From Betaproteobacteria bacterium (GTDB lineage Bacteria > Pseudomonadota > Gammaproteobacteria > Burkholderiales > Burkholderiaceae): a DNA stretch of 64,000 nucleotides. The stretch covers positions 6,242 through 70,241 of the forward strand of contig WRHV01000006.1 in the NCBI GenBank assembly GCA_009783065.1. Direction: 5' to 3'. The first letter of the stretch is position 1; the number at the start of each line of letters is the position of its first letter. Position numbers and translations under genes: made by a program. The notes under the pieces were generated by a model. That model did no database searches. It was not told the DNA's origin and saw nothing but the letters and a program-made list of their open reading frames with translations. Shown here piece after piece: positions 37,477 to 49,775 of the stretch.

Positions 37477-39336
37477 TTAATTCCCATCAGGCTTCCATAC
37501 TTGCCCGATTGACAGCGAATCAATCCGCTTGCGATGGCCGTACCATAGATTGACTAGGCCGCGCATGACAAATACGGCGGAGAACAATGAGGTCAAAATG
37601 CCCAGTACGTGAACGACCGCAAAACCTCGGATTGGCCCTGAACCCAGCGTGAGCAGGGCCAGACCGGCAATCAGGGTTGTTACGTTGGAATCGAAAATCG
37701 TTGCCCAGGCATGTGAAAAGCCGCTGGCAATGGCCATCTGGGGTGACTGGCCGGCCCGCAGTTCTTCCCGGATACGTTCATTAATCAGGACATTCGCGTC
37801 AATCGCCATACCCAATGTGAGCGCCAGCGCCGCAATACCAGGCAGGGTCAAGGTGATCTGCATGAGTGAAAGCACAGCGACCAGCATCAGGACGTTAACA
37901 GTCAGTGCCAGTACGCTGAAAATGCCAAACAACATGTAATAAATAATCATGAAACCCGATACAGCCAGAAATCCGTATAACGTGGATTTAACGCCTTTGG
38001 CGATGTTTTCCGCACCCAGTTGGGGACCAATGGTACGTTCTTCCACAATTTCCATCGGCGCGGCCAGTGAGCCGGCACGTAAAAGAAGCGCGAGATCGGT
38101 TGCCGCCTGGGCGCTTTCCATTCCGGTAATCTGGAATTTTGAACCCAGTTCATCGCGAATGGTGGCAACGGTCAGAACTTCACCCTTGCCTTTTTCAAAC
38201 AGGACAATGGCCATCAGTTTGCCGACTTTGCTGCGGGTCGCCTGCCGCATCCTGCGCCCGCCGTCACCGTTGAGGTCAATGGCAACAGCCGGAGTATGGT
38301 GCTGGTCGAAAGTCGGGGATGCGTTTGAAATATACTCGCCTGTGATGACGGGATCTTTGTAGAGAATAACGGGTGTTCCGTTGCCGACAGTAAATAATTC
38401 CGATCCGAAGGGAACGGCAACCGTCATTTCCGTTCCCCGCACGACGGATTCATCAACCATGCGTACTTCGAGCGTTGCGGTTCGGCCAATGATGTCTTTT
38501 GCCCTGGAAACGTCCTGTACGCCAGGCAGTTGTACGATAATACGGTCTGCTCCCTGGCGCTGAATAACGGGTTCATTGACCCCAAGTTCGTTTACCCGTT
38601 TGGAGAGGGTGGCAATATTCTGCCGGAGGCTGTTTTCCTGCGTTTCCTTCAGTATTTCCGGTCTGAGAGAAAGTGAGAGTTTGTTTTCCGAACCGGGCCG
38701 TTCTTCTACAATCATTTCCTGCAACTGTCTTGAGATCAGGTCTTTTGCCTTGTTTCGGGTTTCAGGATCAGCAAACTGTATTTCGATTCGGTTATCCACG
38801 CGTGTCAGGTTGGAATAACGGATGCCTTTTTCGCGGAGCTGAATTCTGAGGGCAGACTGGATGCCCTGAATGCGCGAATTAACAGCCGCTTTGACATCAA
38901 CTTTCATCAGAAAGTGGACGCCTCCTCTCAGGTCGAGCCCCAGGTACATAGGCAGTGCCCGGATGCTTTGCAGCCATTGCGGCGTATTCGATATCAAGTT
39001 AAAGGCAATACTGTAAGTGGGATCGGCCGGATTGGAGTTTAGCTTACGTTCCAGCAATTCTTTTGCCTTGAACTGTGTATCGGTATCTGTAAAACGGACG
39101 CGAATGGTCTGGTGGATGCCACTGGTTTCATAGTAGATACCATCCGTTGCGATGCCGTCATTTTTCAGAATTTGTTCAATCTGCTGCATGAGGCCGGTAT
39201 CAACCTTGATCGTCGATTTGATACTGCTGACTTGCACGGCAGGGGATTCGCCGAAAAAGTTAGGAATGGTATAAATAATGCCGAACAGCACGGCAACAAC
39301 AATGATGAGATATTTCCAAAGAGGATAGCGGTTCAT
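37477..39336 (-). CDS. secD: Protein translocase subunit SecD
   Basis: Large SecDF subunit, 619 residues. One N-terminal membrane helix is followed by the periplasmic P1 region with LGLDLRGGVHFLMKVD, and a C-terminal bundle of five helices with the conserved AIDANVLINERIREELRAG, the likely proton relay. Length matches betaproteobacterial SecD. It lies between yajC and secF in the standard order. Confidence 0.96.
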   Translation of the reverse strand: MNRYPLWKYLIIVVAVLFGIIYTIPNFFGESPAVQVSSIKSTIKVDTGLMQQIEQILKNDGIATDGIYYETSGIHQTIRVRFTDTDTQFKAKELLERKLNSNPADPTYSIAFNLISNTPQWLQSIRALPMYLGLDLRGGVHFLMKVDVKAAVNSRIQGIQSALRIQLREKGIRYSNLTRVDNRIEIQFADPETRNKAKDLISRQLQEMIVEERPGSENKLSLSLRPEILKETQENSLRQNIATLSKRVNELGVNEPVIQRQGADRIIVQLPGVQDVSRAKDIIGRTATLEVRMVDESVVRGTEMTVAVPFGSELFTVGNGTPVILYKDPVITGEYISNASPTFDQHHTPAVAIDLNGDGGRRMRQATRSKVGKLMAIVLFEKGKGEVLTVATIRDELGSKFQITGMESAQAATDLALLLRAGSLAAPMEIVEERTIGPQLGAENIAKGVKSTLYGFLAVSGFMIIYYMLFGIFSVLALTVNVLMLVAVLSLMQITLTLPGIAALALTLGMAIDANVLINERIREELRAGQSPQMAIASGFSHAWATIFDSNVTTLIAGLALLTLGSGPIRGFAVVHVLGILTSLFSAVFVMRGLVNLWYGHRKRIDSLSIGQVWKPDGN

Positions 39337-39405
39337 GGTAATTCTGCTTTTTTATCAAGGACCCGGCAAACACATGATAGCCTGAACCGGGTTCAGGCCG
39401 GCAAA

Positions 39406-39732
39406 TTAAAGAGAGCCAAGCGTTCCTTTTGGCAGTTGGGCAACAATAGCGGATTTTTGTACAAAAACTTCTGCGCCACTAGCCATTTGCATCGAAACAT
39501 GGTTTTCAGAAACTTTGGTTACGGTGCCTAAAAGCCCTCCGGATGTGACGATTTCATCTCCCTGGGCAAGCGCGTTAACCATGTCTTTTTGTTCTTTTTG
39601 TTTTTTTTGCTGGGGGCGGATCATCAGGAAATACAGTACCACGAACATCAAAATAATCGGCAAGAAGCCGCTAATGCTGTCCATGCTGAAACCGGAAGAA
39701 AGAGATTGCGCATAGGCATTCGAAATGAACAT
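39406..39732 (-). CDS. yajC: Preprotein translocase subunit YajC
   Basis: Small accessory subunit of the SecDF complex. It has 108 residues, one membrane helix at about 22-40 (GFLPIILMFVVLYFLMIRPQ), then the conserved RPQQKKQKEQKDM and a cytoplasmic domain with GDEIVTSGGLLGTV. A ribosome site (GGAG) precedes the ATG at 39732. A structured leader lies upstream at 39773-39850. Confidence 0.95.
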   Translation of the reverse strand: MFISNAYAQSLSSGFSMDSISGFLPIILMFVVLYFLMIRPQQKKQKEQKDMVNALAQGDEIVTSGGLLGTVTKVSENHVSMQMASGAEVFVQKSAIVAQLPKGTLGSL

Positions 39733-39772
39733 GTCAACTCCAGATCATGGTTTAATAAACATGAAATTCTAG

Positions 39773-39850
39773 CATTGGCAGACGCGTTTGCGTCCATTTC
39801 GGCATATATTTGATGTTGCTGTTGCATAAAATCAAATATATCTGCCAATG
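39773..39850 (-). ncRNA. Candidate structured leader RNA upstream of yajC-secDF (three-way junction)
   Basis: The 183-base gap between tgt and yajC folds into a compact shape. The closing stem P1 pairs 39843-39850 with 39773-39780 (CATTGGCA with TGCCAATG, 8 bp, up to 10). Inside it, 39831-39841 pairs perfectly with 39804-39814 (11 bp, 16-base loop), and 39790-39794 pairs with 39781-39785 (GACGC/GCGTC, 4-base loop). A nine-base joiner (39795-39803) lies between the two hairpins. All three helices are perfect. The element ends 40 bases before the yajC ATG, and no U-run follows, so it is not a simple terminator of tgt. It could be a cis-regulator or a palindromic repeat. I do not recognise a known riboswitch class. 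Confidence 0.45.
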
Positions 39851-39915
39851 AAAAATGGATATTCGCGTGGTGAGAGCAAGCCGGATTTGCCATGTCGTGC
39901 GGTGAAGCATCGGCG

Positions 39916-42118
<2,203 letters not shown>

Positions 42119-42180
42119 ACCGGTTACATGCGTATCGGTTTTAGAACGTTATGATAAAACGTGCCTGTTTCTGAAGGCTA

Positions 42181-43704
42181 TCATTCAGAATCCCGTTTTT
42201 TATCGGTATGGGTACGCCCGTAGAAATAGGTCATCTCTGCCAGATAGGCAGCATGCCAGTCTTCGACCTGATCCCATGTAAAGCGCCATTCCCAGGAACC
42301 GGTGGGAAGGCCCGGTTCATTCATGCGGTGGGCCGAATCCAGGCCAAGTATATCCTGCATGGGCGCAATCGCATAGCTGGCGATGGAGGCGAGCGCTGTC
42401 CGGATCAGATCCCAGTGAATCCAGGCTCCGCTAACACTCAGATAACGCCGGGCATAGTCTCGTTCATGTTCACTGGCGGCATGCCACCAGCCTCGTGTCG
42501 TATTATTATCATGTGTGCCGGTATAAACGACAGAGTCCGGCTCGTAATTGTGAGGCAGGTAAAGATTGTCCGGATTATGGTCAAAGGCAAACTGCAAGAC
42601 GCGCATACCCGGTAGATTAAATGCCTTGCGCAATTCAGTCACGTTTGAAGTAATGACGCCCAGGTCTTCCGCAATGAAATAGAGTGATCCGAGCGTTTTT
42701 TTCATGGCACTGAAAAAAGCCTGACCTGGCCCTTTGCGCCATTGGCCATGAATAGCAGTAGGCGCATCGGCGGGGACTTCCCAATAAGCCTCAAAACCAC
42801 GGAAATGGTCTACCCGGATAACATCATATAGTTTCATCATATGCGCCATCCTGTCAGTCCACCATCGATAATGGTCGGCAGCAATCGCATCCCAGTCATA
42901 TAACGGGTTTCCCCAGCGCTGCCCGGTGTCGCTGAATTTGTCAGGCGGCACACCGGCCACTACAATGGGGCGTCCGTGCGGGGTGAGCTTAAAAAGTTCC
43001 GGACGGGACCAGACATCGGCACTATTGAGCGATACGAAAATAGGAACATCTCCTATTATTTCGATGCCGTTTTCATTGGCATAATTTTTTAGTTTTATCC
43101 ATTGTTCATGAAAACACCACTGGCAAAATTTCCAGAAATGAATATCAGCAGCATGCGCTTTAGTTGCTTGACGCAAGGCGTCCGGATCACGCATGGCCAG
43201 TTTTTCAGGCCAGTTTTGCCATCCTTCATGGGTACCGGTGTTTAAGGCATCCAATGTCCTAAAAAGCGCGTAATCGTCCAGCCAAGCCGCTTCATTTTCG
43301 CAAAAGGCAATAAAGGATTCCCAATTCGGGCCTTTTTTCTCCGTAAAAAAACGGCTGGCTGCCATGTGCAGGCGGGCCATACGGAAACGGGTGACAGCCG
43401 GATAATTGACCCGCCGGTTTTCAAAAGCGGTATCGGGAGACAGTTCCTGTTCTGTCAACCAGCCGGCGGTGAGCAATTGTTCCAGGTCGATCAAAAGAAC
43501 GTTGCCGGCAAAAGCGGAGGGGCTCATGTAAGGCGAGTTCCCTGTGCCGATATCAACAAGCGGTAATATTTGCCACAAGGTTTGTTGCCCGGTTTTGAGC
43601 CAGTCAATGAAATGATAAGCTGATTTACCCAGATCGCCGGAACCAAAAGGGCCGGGCAGGGAAGTGGGATGCAATAAAATGCCGCTGCGTCTGGTTAGTT
43701 TCAT
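42181..43704 (-). CDS. malQ: 4-alpha-glucanotransferase (MalQ, GH77)
   Basis: Disproportionates alpha-1,4-glucans, in maltodextrin or glycogen turnover. It has 507 residues and the plant-D-enzyme-like form without the long E. coli N-terminal extension. It starts RRSGILLHPTSLPGPFGSGDLG and contains the GH77 core VIRVDHFRGFEAYWEVP, FIAEDLGVIT and YTGTHDNNTTRGWW, which carry the catalytic acids. It converges toward queA on the same strand with a 62-base gap and may be transcribed on its own. No glycogen genes are adjacent. Confidence 0.94.
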   Translation of the reverse strand: MKLTRRSGILLHPTSLPGPFGSGDLGKSAYHFIDWLKTGQQTLWQILPLVDIGTGNSPYMSPSAFAGNVLLIDLEQLLTAGWLTEQELSPDTAFENRRVNYPAVTRFRMARLHMAASRFFTEKKGPNWESFIAFCENEAAWLDDYALFRTLDALNTGTHEGWQNWPEKLAMRDPDALRQATKAHAADIHFWKFCQWCFHEQWIKLKNYANENGIEIIGDVPIFVSLNSADVWSRPELFKLTPHGRPIVVAGVPPDKFSDTGQRWGNPLYDWDAIAADHYRWWTDRMAHMMKLYDVIRVDHFRGFEAYWEVPADAPTAIHGQWRKGPGQAFFSAMKKTLGSLYFIAEDLGVITSNVTELRKAFNLPGMRVLQFAFDHNPDNLYLPHNYEPDSVVYTGTHDNNTTRGWWHAASEHERDYARRYLSVSGAWIHWDLIRTALASIASYAIAPMQDILGLDSAHRMNEPGLPTGSWEWRFTWDQVEDWHAAYLAEMTYFYGRTHTDKKRDSE

Positions 43705-43842
43705 ATGGTTTTCAGCCTGAACGAGACAGGCTGCTCCTCATGTTGTTAAAAAGGGTGGCAGGCGATTTCTAAAAAAATACTTTGTTTAATGTACAGGCTT
43801 TTGACCGGAAGGGGGATGATCCATACCATTTTCTGTCAAGGT

Positions 43843-44022
43843 TAGGGTCAGCCCTCATTAATTTGTCTGCTGCAAAGCTGCTTAATCCCGTCTGCCTGCG
43901 TTGCCGGTTCAAAACGGAACTCGCCGTATGTTCAATACGCCATCGTCCCGCTTTGTCCCTGCGCCTTGGCAGACAGAATAAATCATCTTTTCGCGACGAC
44001 AAATTAATGAGGGCTGACCCTA
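43843..44022. mobile_element. 180-bp inverted-repeat element (MITE/REPIN-like) abutting uvrA
   Basis: Two perfect 25-base inverted repeats, 43843-43867 and 43998-44022, begin TAGGGTCAGCCC at each outer edge and enclose 130 bases. An internal inverted pair, GTCTGCC (43890-43896) and GGCAGAC (43968-43974), gives further fold-back. No real protein is encoded; open frames on both strands look accidental. The right repeat ends exactly on the uvrA stop codon (TAG, 44022-44020), so the element forms the 3' end of that gene. The GGGTCAG edges resemble the repeats around the transposase at 57.6 kb. The remainder of the malQ-uvrA gap (43705-43842) shows no gene. Confidence 0.7.
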
Positions 44023-46887
44023 TTTTTTCTTCCTGTTCAATATCGGCGCCAGATATTTGCCGGTGATGCTGTCTGCGTTATTGGCCAGATCGGAAGGTGT
44101 TCCGGTCGCAATGATGCGGCCTCCCCCTTCACCGCCTTCTGGTCCCAGGTCTACAATCCAGTCTGCCGTTTTGATCACGTCCAGATTGTGTTCAATGATA
44201 ACAACCGTATTGCCCTGGTCGCGCAGACGGTGAATGACTTTCAGCAGCATGTCAATATCGTGGAAATGCAGGCCGGTTGTCGGCTCGTCCAAAATATACA
44301 GGGTACGGCCAGTATCCCGTTTGGATAATTCAAGGGAAAGCTTGACCCGTTGCGCTTCGCCACCGGAAAGGGTCGTTGCGCTCTGGCCCAGACGGATATA
44401 GCCCAAACCCACATCCAGCAATGTTTGCAATCGCCTGGCAATCATCGGAACCGGTTTGAAAAACTCAAAAGCTTCCTCTACCGTCATGCCAAGCACTTCG
44501 GAAATGTTGGTATTCTTATAGGTGATTTCCAGCGTTTCCCGATTATAACGTTTGCCATGACAGACATCGCATGGAACATAAACATCCGGCAGGAAGTGCA
44601 TTTCCACCTTGATGACGCCATCGCCCTGGCAGGCTTCGCAGCGCCCACCCTTGACGTTAAACGAAAAACGGCCCGGACTATAACCTCTTTCCCGCGCGGC
44701 GGGAACGGTTGAGAAGAGTTCTCGCACAGGCGTAAAAAGGCCGGTATAGGTTGCCGGGTTGGAACGGGGTGTCCGGCCGATAGGCGCTTGATTAACAGCA
44801 ATGACTTTGTCGAAATGTTCCAGTCCGCTAATGGATTCAAAAGGAGCAGGTTCTGTTTGTGACCCGAAAAGATGGTGGGAAACAGCAGCGTACAGCGTAT
44901 CGTTGATCAGTGTGGATTTGCCGGAACCGGAGACGCCTGTGATGCAGGTCAGTAAGCCGACGGGTAATTTGAAAGTGATGTTCTTTAAGTTATTACCGCT
45001 GGCGCCCGTGATGATAAGTTGGTTATCCTTGTTTTGGCGGATACGCTTTTTGGGGAGCGGAATAGACAGTTCACCGTTCAAATATTTTGCCGTCAGGGAC
45101 GTTTTGGATTGCAGGATGGATTCCGGCGTTCCCTGCGCGACGACGTTACCGCCGTGTACGCCGGCTCCCGGCCCCATATCAATAATATGGTCTGCCGTTC
45201 GGATCGCATCTTCATCGTGTTCGACGACTAAAACCGTATTGCCGATATCCCTCAGATGCTTGAGGGTGGCAATCAGACGGTCATTGTCCCGCTGATGAAG
45301 GCCGATAGAGGGTTCATCCAGCACGTACATAACGCCAGTTAACCCGCTTCCGATCTGGGAAGCCAGACGGATCCGCTGGGATTCGCCGCCGGAAAGGGTA
45401 TCGGCGCCTCGGCTCAGGGAGAGATAATTCAGGCCGACATTATTCAAAAAACGCAGACGGGAGACGATTTCATTCACAATCCGGACGGCAATTTCCTTTT
45501 TTGATCCGGTTAATGACAATGTTTCGAAATAATGCAATGTTTCATTTAACGGCAGGCGGGTGATTTCGTGAATGGCGCGTTCCTGTTCTCCGGTTCCGAC
45601 TGTGACAAAACGCGCTTCAGTACGCAAACGCGCGCCGTGGCAGGAAGGACATGCTTTCTCATTGATCAGTTTGGCCAAGTCTTCCCGCACAGCCATAGAA
45701 TCGGTCTCACGATACCGGCGCTGGAGGTTGTTGATGATGCCCTCAAAAGCATGTTCACGGAGCCAGGGGCGGCCTTTTTCGCTGATATAGGTAAAGGGGA
45801 TTTTTTCTTTTCCGGAACCGAAAAGGACAACATGCCTGACATTTTCAGGCAGCGTTTCAAAAGGCGTATCGATGTCAAAATCATAATAAGCCGCCAGGCT
45901 TTGCAACATCTGGAAGTAAAACTGGTTGCGCCGGTCCCATCCCTTAACAGCGCCTGATGCCAGGGAGAGATTGGGAAACAAAACGACCCGTTTCGGGTCA
46001 AAAAATTCGATATGGCCCAGTCCGTCACATTCGGGACAGGCGCCCATCGGGTTATTGAATGAAAAAATCCGGGGTTCGAGTTCCTGCAATGAAAAGCCGC
46101 AGATCGGGCAGGCGAACTGGTTGGAGAAAATCTGCGTTTCATTTGAATCCATATCCACAGCCAGCACGCGGCCATCCGCCAGCCGAAGCGCGGTCTCGAA
46201 ACTTTCTGCCAGACGCTGCTTGATGTCCGGAGTGATGCGAACACGATCCACAACAACATCAATCGAGTGTTTTTCATTTTTTTTCAGCTTGGGAAGGCTT
46301 TCCATGTCAAACACATCCGCTTTTTTTGTTCCGCTTTGTACCCTAAACCGGATGAATCCCTGGGCCTGCATCTGTTCAAAGAGGTCTAAATGCTCGCCTT
46401 TGCGGTTGTTGACGATTGGCGCCAGAATCATCAGCCGCGTTCCTTCGGGCATGGTCATGACGGCATCGACCATCTGGGATACGGATTGGGCTGCGAGCGT
46501 CATTTCCGGGTGGTTTGGGCAGTGCGGTGTTCCAACACGGGCATACAAAAGACGCAGGTAATCATAGATTTCCGTCACCGTGCCGATCGTGGAGCGCGGG
46601 TTATGGGAAGACGCTTTCTGGTCAATCGCGATGGCAGGCGAGAGTCCTTCTATCAAATCCACATCCGGTTTTTCCATCAATTGCAGGAACTGGCGGGCAT
46701 AGGCTGAAAGCGATTCAACATATCGCCGCTGGCCTTCAGCATAAAGCGTGTCGAAAGCCAGCGAGGATTTGCCGGAACCCGAAAGGCCGGTAATGACAAT
46801 CAGCTTATTACGAGGAATTTCCAGGTTAATGTTTTTCAGATTGTGAGTGCGGGCGCCCCTCACAAGAATAATTTCGCGGTCTTCCAT
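44020..46887 (-). CDS. uvrA: Excinuclease ABC subunit A (UvrA)
   Basis: Damage-recognising ATPase of nucleotide excision repair. It has 955 residues with two ABC modules: first Walker [10 protein letters not shown] at 34-42, second GVSGSGKST near 655, and signatures [12 protein letters not shown] and [11 protein letters not shown]. The first zinc module has CPICGFS and CPECDG, and the second has CEACQGDG and CDVCHGKR. The protein ends ILNRKKK, and its TAG stop belongs to the inverted-repeat element described above, so the extreme C-terminus may have been reshaped by insertion. An SOS box lies 20 bases before the start. Confidence 0.96.
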   Translation of the reverse strand: MEDREIILVRGARTHNLKNINLEIPRNKLIVITGLSGSGKSSLAFDTLYAEGQRRYVESLSAYARQFLQLMEKPDVDLIEGLSPAIAIDQKASSHNPRSTIGTVTEIYDYLRLLYARVGTPHCPNHPEMTLAAQSVSQMVDAVMTMPEGTRLMILAPIVNNRKGEHLDLFEQMQAQGFIRFRVQSGTKKADVFDMESLPKLKKNEKHSIDVVVDRVRITPDIKQRLAESFETALRLADGRVLAVDMDSNETQIFSNQFACPICGFSLQELEPRIFSFNNPMGACPECDGLGHIEFFDPKRVVLFPNLSLASGAVKGWDRRNQFYFQMLQSLAAYYDFDIDTPFETLPENVRHVVLFGSGKEKIPFTYISEKGRPWLREHAFEGIINNLQRRYRETDSMAVREDLAKLINEKACPSCHGARLRTEARFVTVGTGEQERAIHEITRLPLNETLHYFETLSLTGSKKEIAVRIVNEIVSRLRFLNNVGLNYLSLSRGADTLSGGESQRIRLASQIGSGLTGVMYVLDEPSIGLHQRDNDRLIATLKHLRDIGNTVLVVEHDEDAIRTADHIIDMGPGAGVHGGNVVAQGTPESILQSKTSLTAKYLNGELSIPLPKKRIRQNKDNQLIITGASGNNLKNITFKLPVGLLTCITGVSGSGKSTLINDTLYAAVSHHLFGSQTEPAPFESISGLEHFDKVIAVNQAPIGRTPRSNPATYTGLFTPVRELFSTVPAARERGYSPGRFSFNVKGGRCEACQGDGVIKVEMHFLPDVYVPCDVCHGKRYNRETLEITYKNTNISEVLGMTVEEAFEFFKPVPMIARRLQTLLDVGLGYIRLGQSATTLSGGEAQRVKLSLELSKRDTGRTLYILDEPTTGLHFHDIDMLLKVIHRLRDQGNTVVIIEHNLDVIKTADWIVDLGPEGGEGGGRIIATGTPSDLANNADSITGKYLAPILNRKKK

Positions 46888-46906
46888 GATGAAATTTTTT
46901 GGCTAA

Positions 46907-46922
46907 CTGGCCTTTTATACAG
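46907..46922. promoter_or_regulatory. LexA (SOS) box between uvrA and ssb
   Basis: CTG-N10-CAG is present as CTGGCCTTTTATACAG, with an AT-rich centre close to the LexA consensus. It lies between the divergent uvrA (start 46887) and ssb (start 47071), the same arrangement as in E. coli where both genes share an SOS box. Damage induction of uvrA, and perhaps of one ssb promoter, is expected. Confidence 0.65.
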
Positions 46923-47070
46923 GTTAATTTACTACTATAACGTATTTGCGAAACTTTTACAGAGAGCTAGAACAAAACGCATTCAGGCAGCTAACTTCTG
47001 GCATAATGGGTTACATTTTGCGCCAGGCGCATCAAATCAGGCAAAACATTGTAAATATCAGGAGAGCACA

Positions 47071-47532
47071 ATGGCATCGATCAACAAAGTCATCATTGTC
47101 GGCAATTTGGGACGTGATCCGGAAAGCCGTTATATGCCAAGTGGTGAACAGGTAACCAGTATTGCGGTTGCAACGACCGATCGCTGGCGGGATAAGGCGA
47201 CGAGCGAACAAAAAGAAGCAACTGAGTGGCATCGGATATCATTTTTCGGCAAGTTGGCTGAGATTGCCGGGCAGTATCTTAAGAAAGGTTCTCAGGTCTA
47301 TGTCGAAGGTAGGTTGCGGACTCGGAAATATACGGATAAGGAAGGTATCGAGCGTTATGCGACGGAAATCATCGCTGATACGATGCAAATGCTAGGCAGC
47401 CGTCCGGGTGCGGGCGAACCGATGGAAGAAAGAGGCGGTTCGGCAGCCAGGCCGCAAGCGTCCGGCGCATCACGTCCTGCTCCTAGCCGTGCACCGAATT
47501 TTTCCGATATGGATGAGGATATTCCATTCTGA
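47071..47532 (+). CDS. ssb: Single-stranded DNA-binding protein (SSB)
   Basis: Protects single-stranded DNA in replication, repair and recombination. It has 153 residues from the ATG at 47071, preceded by AGGAG; the frame opening at 46843 is only upstream sequence. The OB fold covers about 1-108 ([34 protein letters not shown]). A short Gly/Ala/Pro/Ser linker follows, then the acidic tip DMDEDIPF that recruits partner proteins. Divergent from uvrA. Confidence 0.96.
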   Translation: MASINKVIIVGNLGRDPESRYMPSGEQVTSIAVATTDRWRDKATSEQKEATEWHRISFFGKLAEIAGQYLKKGSQVYVEGRLRTRKYTDKEGIERYATEIIADTMQMLGSRPGAGEPMEERGGSAARPQASGASRPAPSRAPNFSDMDEDIPF

Positions 47533-47568
47533 CAGCTACCCGTAAACGTATTTCGTCTGCATTAAATG

Positions 47569-47593
47569 AAGCCTCTATTTTTAGAGGCTTTTT
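47569..47593 (+). terminator. Rho-independent terminator of ssb
   Basis: A 9-bp stem, 47569-47577 with 47582-47590 (AAGCCTCTA and its complement), a TTTT loop and a T-run (TTTTT through 47593), 36 bases after the ssb stop. Confidence 0.88.
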
Positions 47594-47701
47594 CGTAAGT
47601 GATAGAAAATTTAGGAAAATGCTCAAAGAATCCGATTTGATAAAACCACGTGTATGGCTTCATGGGAAGTGTTTAAGGTTCACTTAAAACATATCCGTTC
47701 A

Positions 47702-48601
47702 TCAAAATGGTCTGATCCAGACAGGGCGGAGATTGGCCTGTCCCGGACTGGAAATGGCAAGATCAATCTGGTCCAGCAGGCGGAGTTTATCTTTATCCAG
47801 CACGCCTTTTAGGACGAGTTGGTTGGATGCGTGATCACTTCTGAAAATAGTTGATTTCAACTCTAATGCACCGATAAACTGGCGCAATTCACGAAAAAGA
47901 GCGGGTTGGGACATATATTCAAATTGTCCATGAAATCCTTTTTGATGACGGGCTTCACCGTGCGGGAGATTGATTACCAAAGAGGCGAGATATTCCGGTT
48001 GAGTCTGATTGACAAGCATGGCTGAGTTGAGCGCGTGCTGCTCACTGAATCGGGCACCTGCGAGGCCATTGATAATCATGACAGAGCGCCTGATTCCCGC
48101 ATCAGCCAGACGATTTAGGGCATTAACTGTACTTTGCTGCGTTTCACCCTTGTTGATGCTTTTGAGCACAAAATCATCTCCTGATTCGGCACCCAGATAA
48201 ATCAGGTTGAGACCGGCTTCATGAAGCTGTTTCAAATCATCATCCGATTTACCGGTTACATTTCTGGGAAGACAATAGGAAGCGATCCGGCTGACATTTG
48301 GCAGGTGTTTCTCAATAGCGTGCAGGATATTCAGCAGTCTGCGGCTTGAAAGTACCAACGCGTCACCATCAGCCAGAAAGACCCGGCGTACACCAGTCAG
48401 GTGCTGTCCTGCCCATTCAATTTCCTTTAGAACCGCTTCTTCCGGCTTGATACTGAATTTTTTCTGCGGTTGGGTATACATGTCGCAATAGGAACATTGG
48501 CTCCAACTGCATCCGTTTGTGATTTGCAGAATCAAGGAGCGTGCTTCGCTGGGAGGGCGAAAAAGCGGCTCGATATAGGTGATGGGCGGTTTATGCGGCA
48601 T
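47702..48601 (-). CDS. Radical SAM protein of unknown substrate
   Basis: A 299-residue radical SAM enzyme from the ATG at 48601; a GTG two codons upstream is also possible. The cluster motif is CSWSQCSYC, a C-x4-C-x2-C spacing seen in a subgroup related to B12-free Elp3/HemN-like proteins. The rest is a TIM-barrel-like domain with LIYLGAESGDD, a typical SAM-contact strand. No C-terminal extra cluster and no partner gene are evident. It is followed 17 bases upstream on the same strand by the epimerase gene, so they may share a transcript. The reaction is unknown. Confidence 0.75.
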   Translation of the reverse strand: MPHKPPITYIEPLFRPPSEARSLILQITNGCSWSQCSYCDMYTQPQKKFSIKPEEAVLKEIEWAGQHLTGVRRVFLADGDALVLSSRRLLNILHAIEKHLPNVSRIASYCLPRNVTGKSDDDLKQLHEAGLNLIYLGAESGDDFVLKSINKGETQQSTVNALNRLADAGIRRSVMIINGLAGARFSEQHALNSAMLVNQTQPEYLASLVINLPHGEARHQKGFHGQFEYMSQPALFRELRQFIGALELKSTIFRSDHASNQLVLKGVLDKDKLRLLDQIDLAISSPGQANLRPVWIRPF

Positions 48602-48617
48602 GATCACAGTGATTTTG

Positions 48618-49547
48618 TTAAAGTTGTGCTTTTACGCCATCGACAGATAGTTTCAGCGCCCTGGAAAGGTCATCGATTGCCTTTTCACGGGTTATACCGG
48701 TTTGGTAGCGAAGCATCTCTTCGGCTTTTTGGGTGCTGAAAGGCCAGTCATCGGCAAGGAAAGCGCTGCCTTTCCATTCGCTCTTGGGCACGGCGCGGAC
48801 TTTAGCTTTAGGATTGGCATGATGGACGATCAACTGGGCCAGTTCTTCCCAAGTTAGATAAACACTGCCGAGATTAAACAGTTCGCCTTTCGGGCGTTTT
48901 TCAAAGATAGCCAGTACGGCTGATACAAAATCATCGAGTTGCAGAAAATTGCCGCCACTGCCGGCCGGTACTTCCACGATACCCTTTTCAATGGCATCGC
49001 GTGCCATGGCCCGGATATTCCGTCCTCCGATCGTTTCGCCATAAGCGTACCAGATCATGACGTTGTTGACCGCCATACCGTGCTGTATGGTATAGATTTT
49101 GCTCATTTCTTCTGTGATCAATTTTGCCAGCGCATATGCAGGATTACGTGACAATTCCACAAGATGGGGGTGCGTTTCATCTACGGGATGGGTGGTTGGC
49201 TTGCCGTAAGAAACGGTAGTCGTTGCGTTGATGACGTCTTTAACATGGTATTCGACGGCGGCATCCAGCAAATACTGATATGCCTTTACGTCGATATCAA
49301 GCAGATCAATGAAATTCTCGGAAAAGCTCCAGGCGAGATGTAAAATGGCATCAACGCCGTCTACAGCCCGTCTGACAAGTTCTTTATCAGCCATGTTACC
49401 CGGTATCGTTTCCACGTTATTATCAGCGAGTTTTTTCAGTCCTTCTTCATCTTTGTCCAGGACGCGGATGTGATGTCCCTTTTGTTTTAGGGATTTCACA
49501 ACATGGACACCCATGTTGCCGCAACCGCCGGTAACAAGAATTTTCAT
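48618..49547 (-). CDS. NAD-dependent epimerase/dehydratase family protein
   Basis: A short-chain-dehydrogenase-type sugar nucleotide epimerase or reductase, 309 residues. The nucleotide loop is VTGGCGNMGVHV at 5-16, followed by the Asp in VLDKDEEG, which favours NAD. The catalytic pair is Y-A-L-A-K (YxxxK) in NPAYALAKLITEEM, with the upstream TTTVSYG. The substrate cannot be deduced; no glycan cluster surrounds it. A ribosome site (AGGAG) precedes the start. Confidence 0.85.
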   Translation of the reverse strand: MKILVTGGCGNMGVHVVKSLKQKGHHIRVLDKDEEGLKKLADNNVETIPGNMADKELVRRAVDGVDAILHLAWSFSENFIDLLDIDVKAYQYLLDAAVEYHVKDVINATTTVSYGKPTTHPVDETHPHLVELSRNPAYALAKLITEEMSKIYTIQHGMAVNNVMIWYAYGETIGGRNIRAMARDAIEKGIVEVPAGSGGNFLQLDDFVSAVLAIFEKRPKGELFNLGSVYLTWEELAQLIVHHANPKAKVRAVPKSEWKGSAFLADDWPFSTQKAEEMLRYQTGITREKAIDDLSRALKLSVDGVKAQL

Positions 49548-49775
49548 TTTCTTCTCCTTAATAAATACGGATGATGCATAACAAAGCAGGCAGGCATTAA
49601 ATACGGTATTAGAATGACATTGCTCAGACTGGAGACTTCGAATATTACAGGATTTACAGGAAGAGTAAAATTGGAGCGGCTCTGAAAAGGCACGTATGTT
49701 TTATTCTGGTTTGTATCTGCTTTGCGGCGGGAATAATAGGGAAAGCGATTAGCATTGTCTGAAAATAATAAAACG

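Noticed and set aside
43769..44066. Open frames on both strands across the 180-bp element
   Set aside because: They are created by the inverted repeats themselves, have no ribosome sites and no recognisable family.
45666..46277. 203-codon same-strand frame inside uvrA
   Set aside because: Out-of-frame reading of uvrA, whose own frame carries all motifs.
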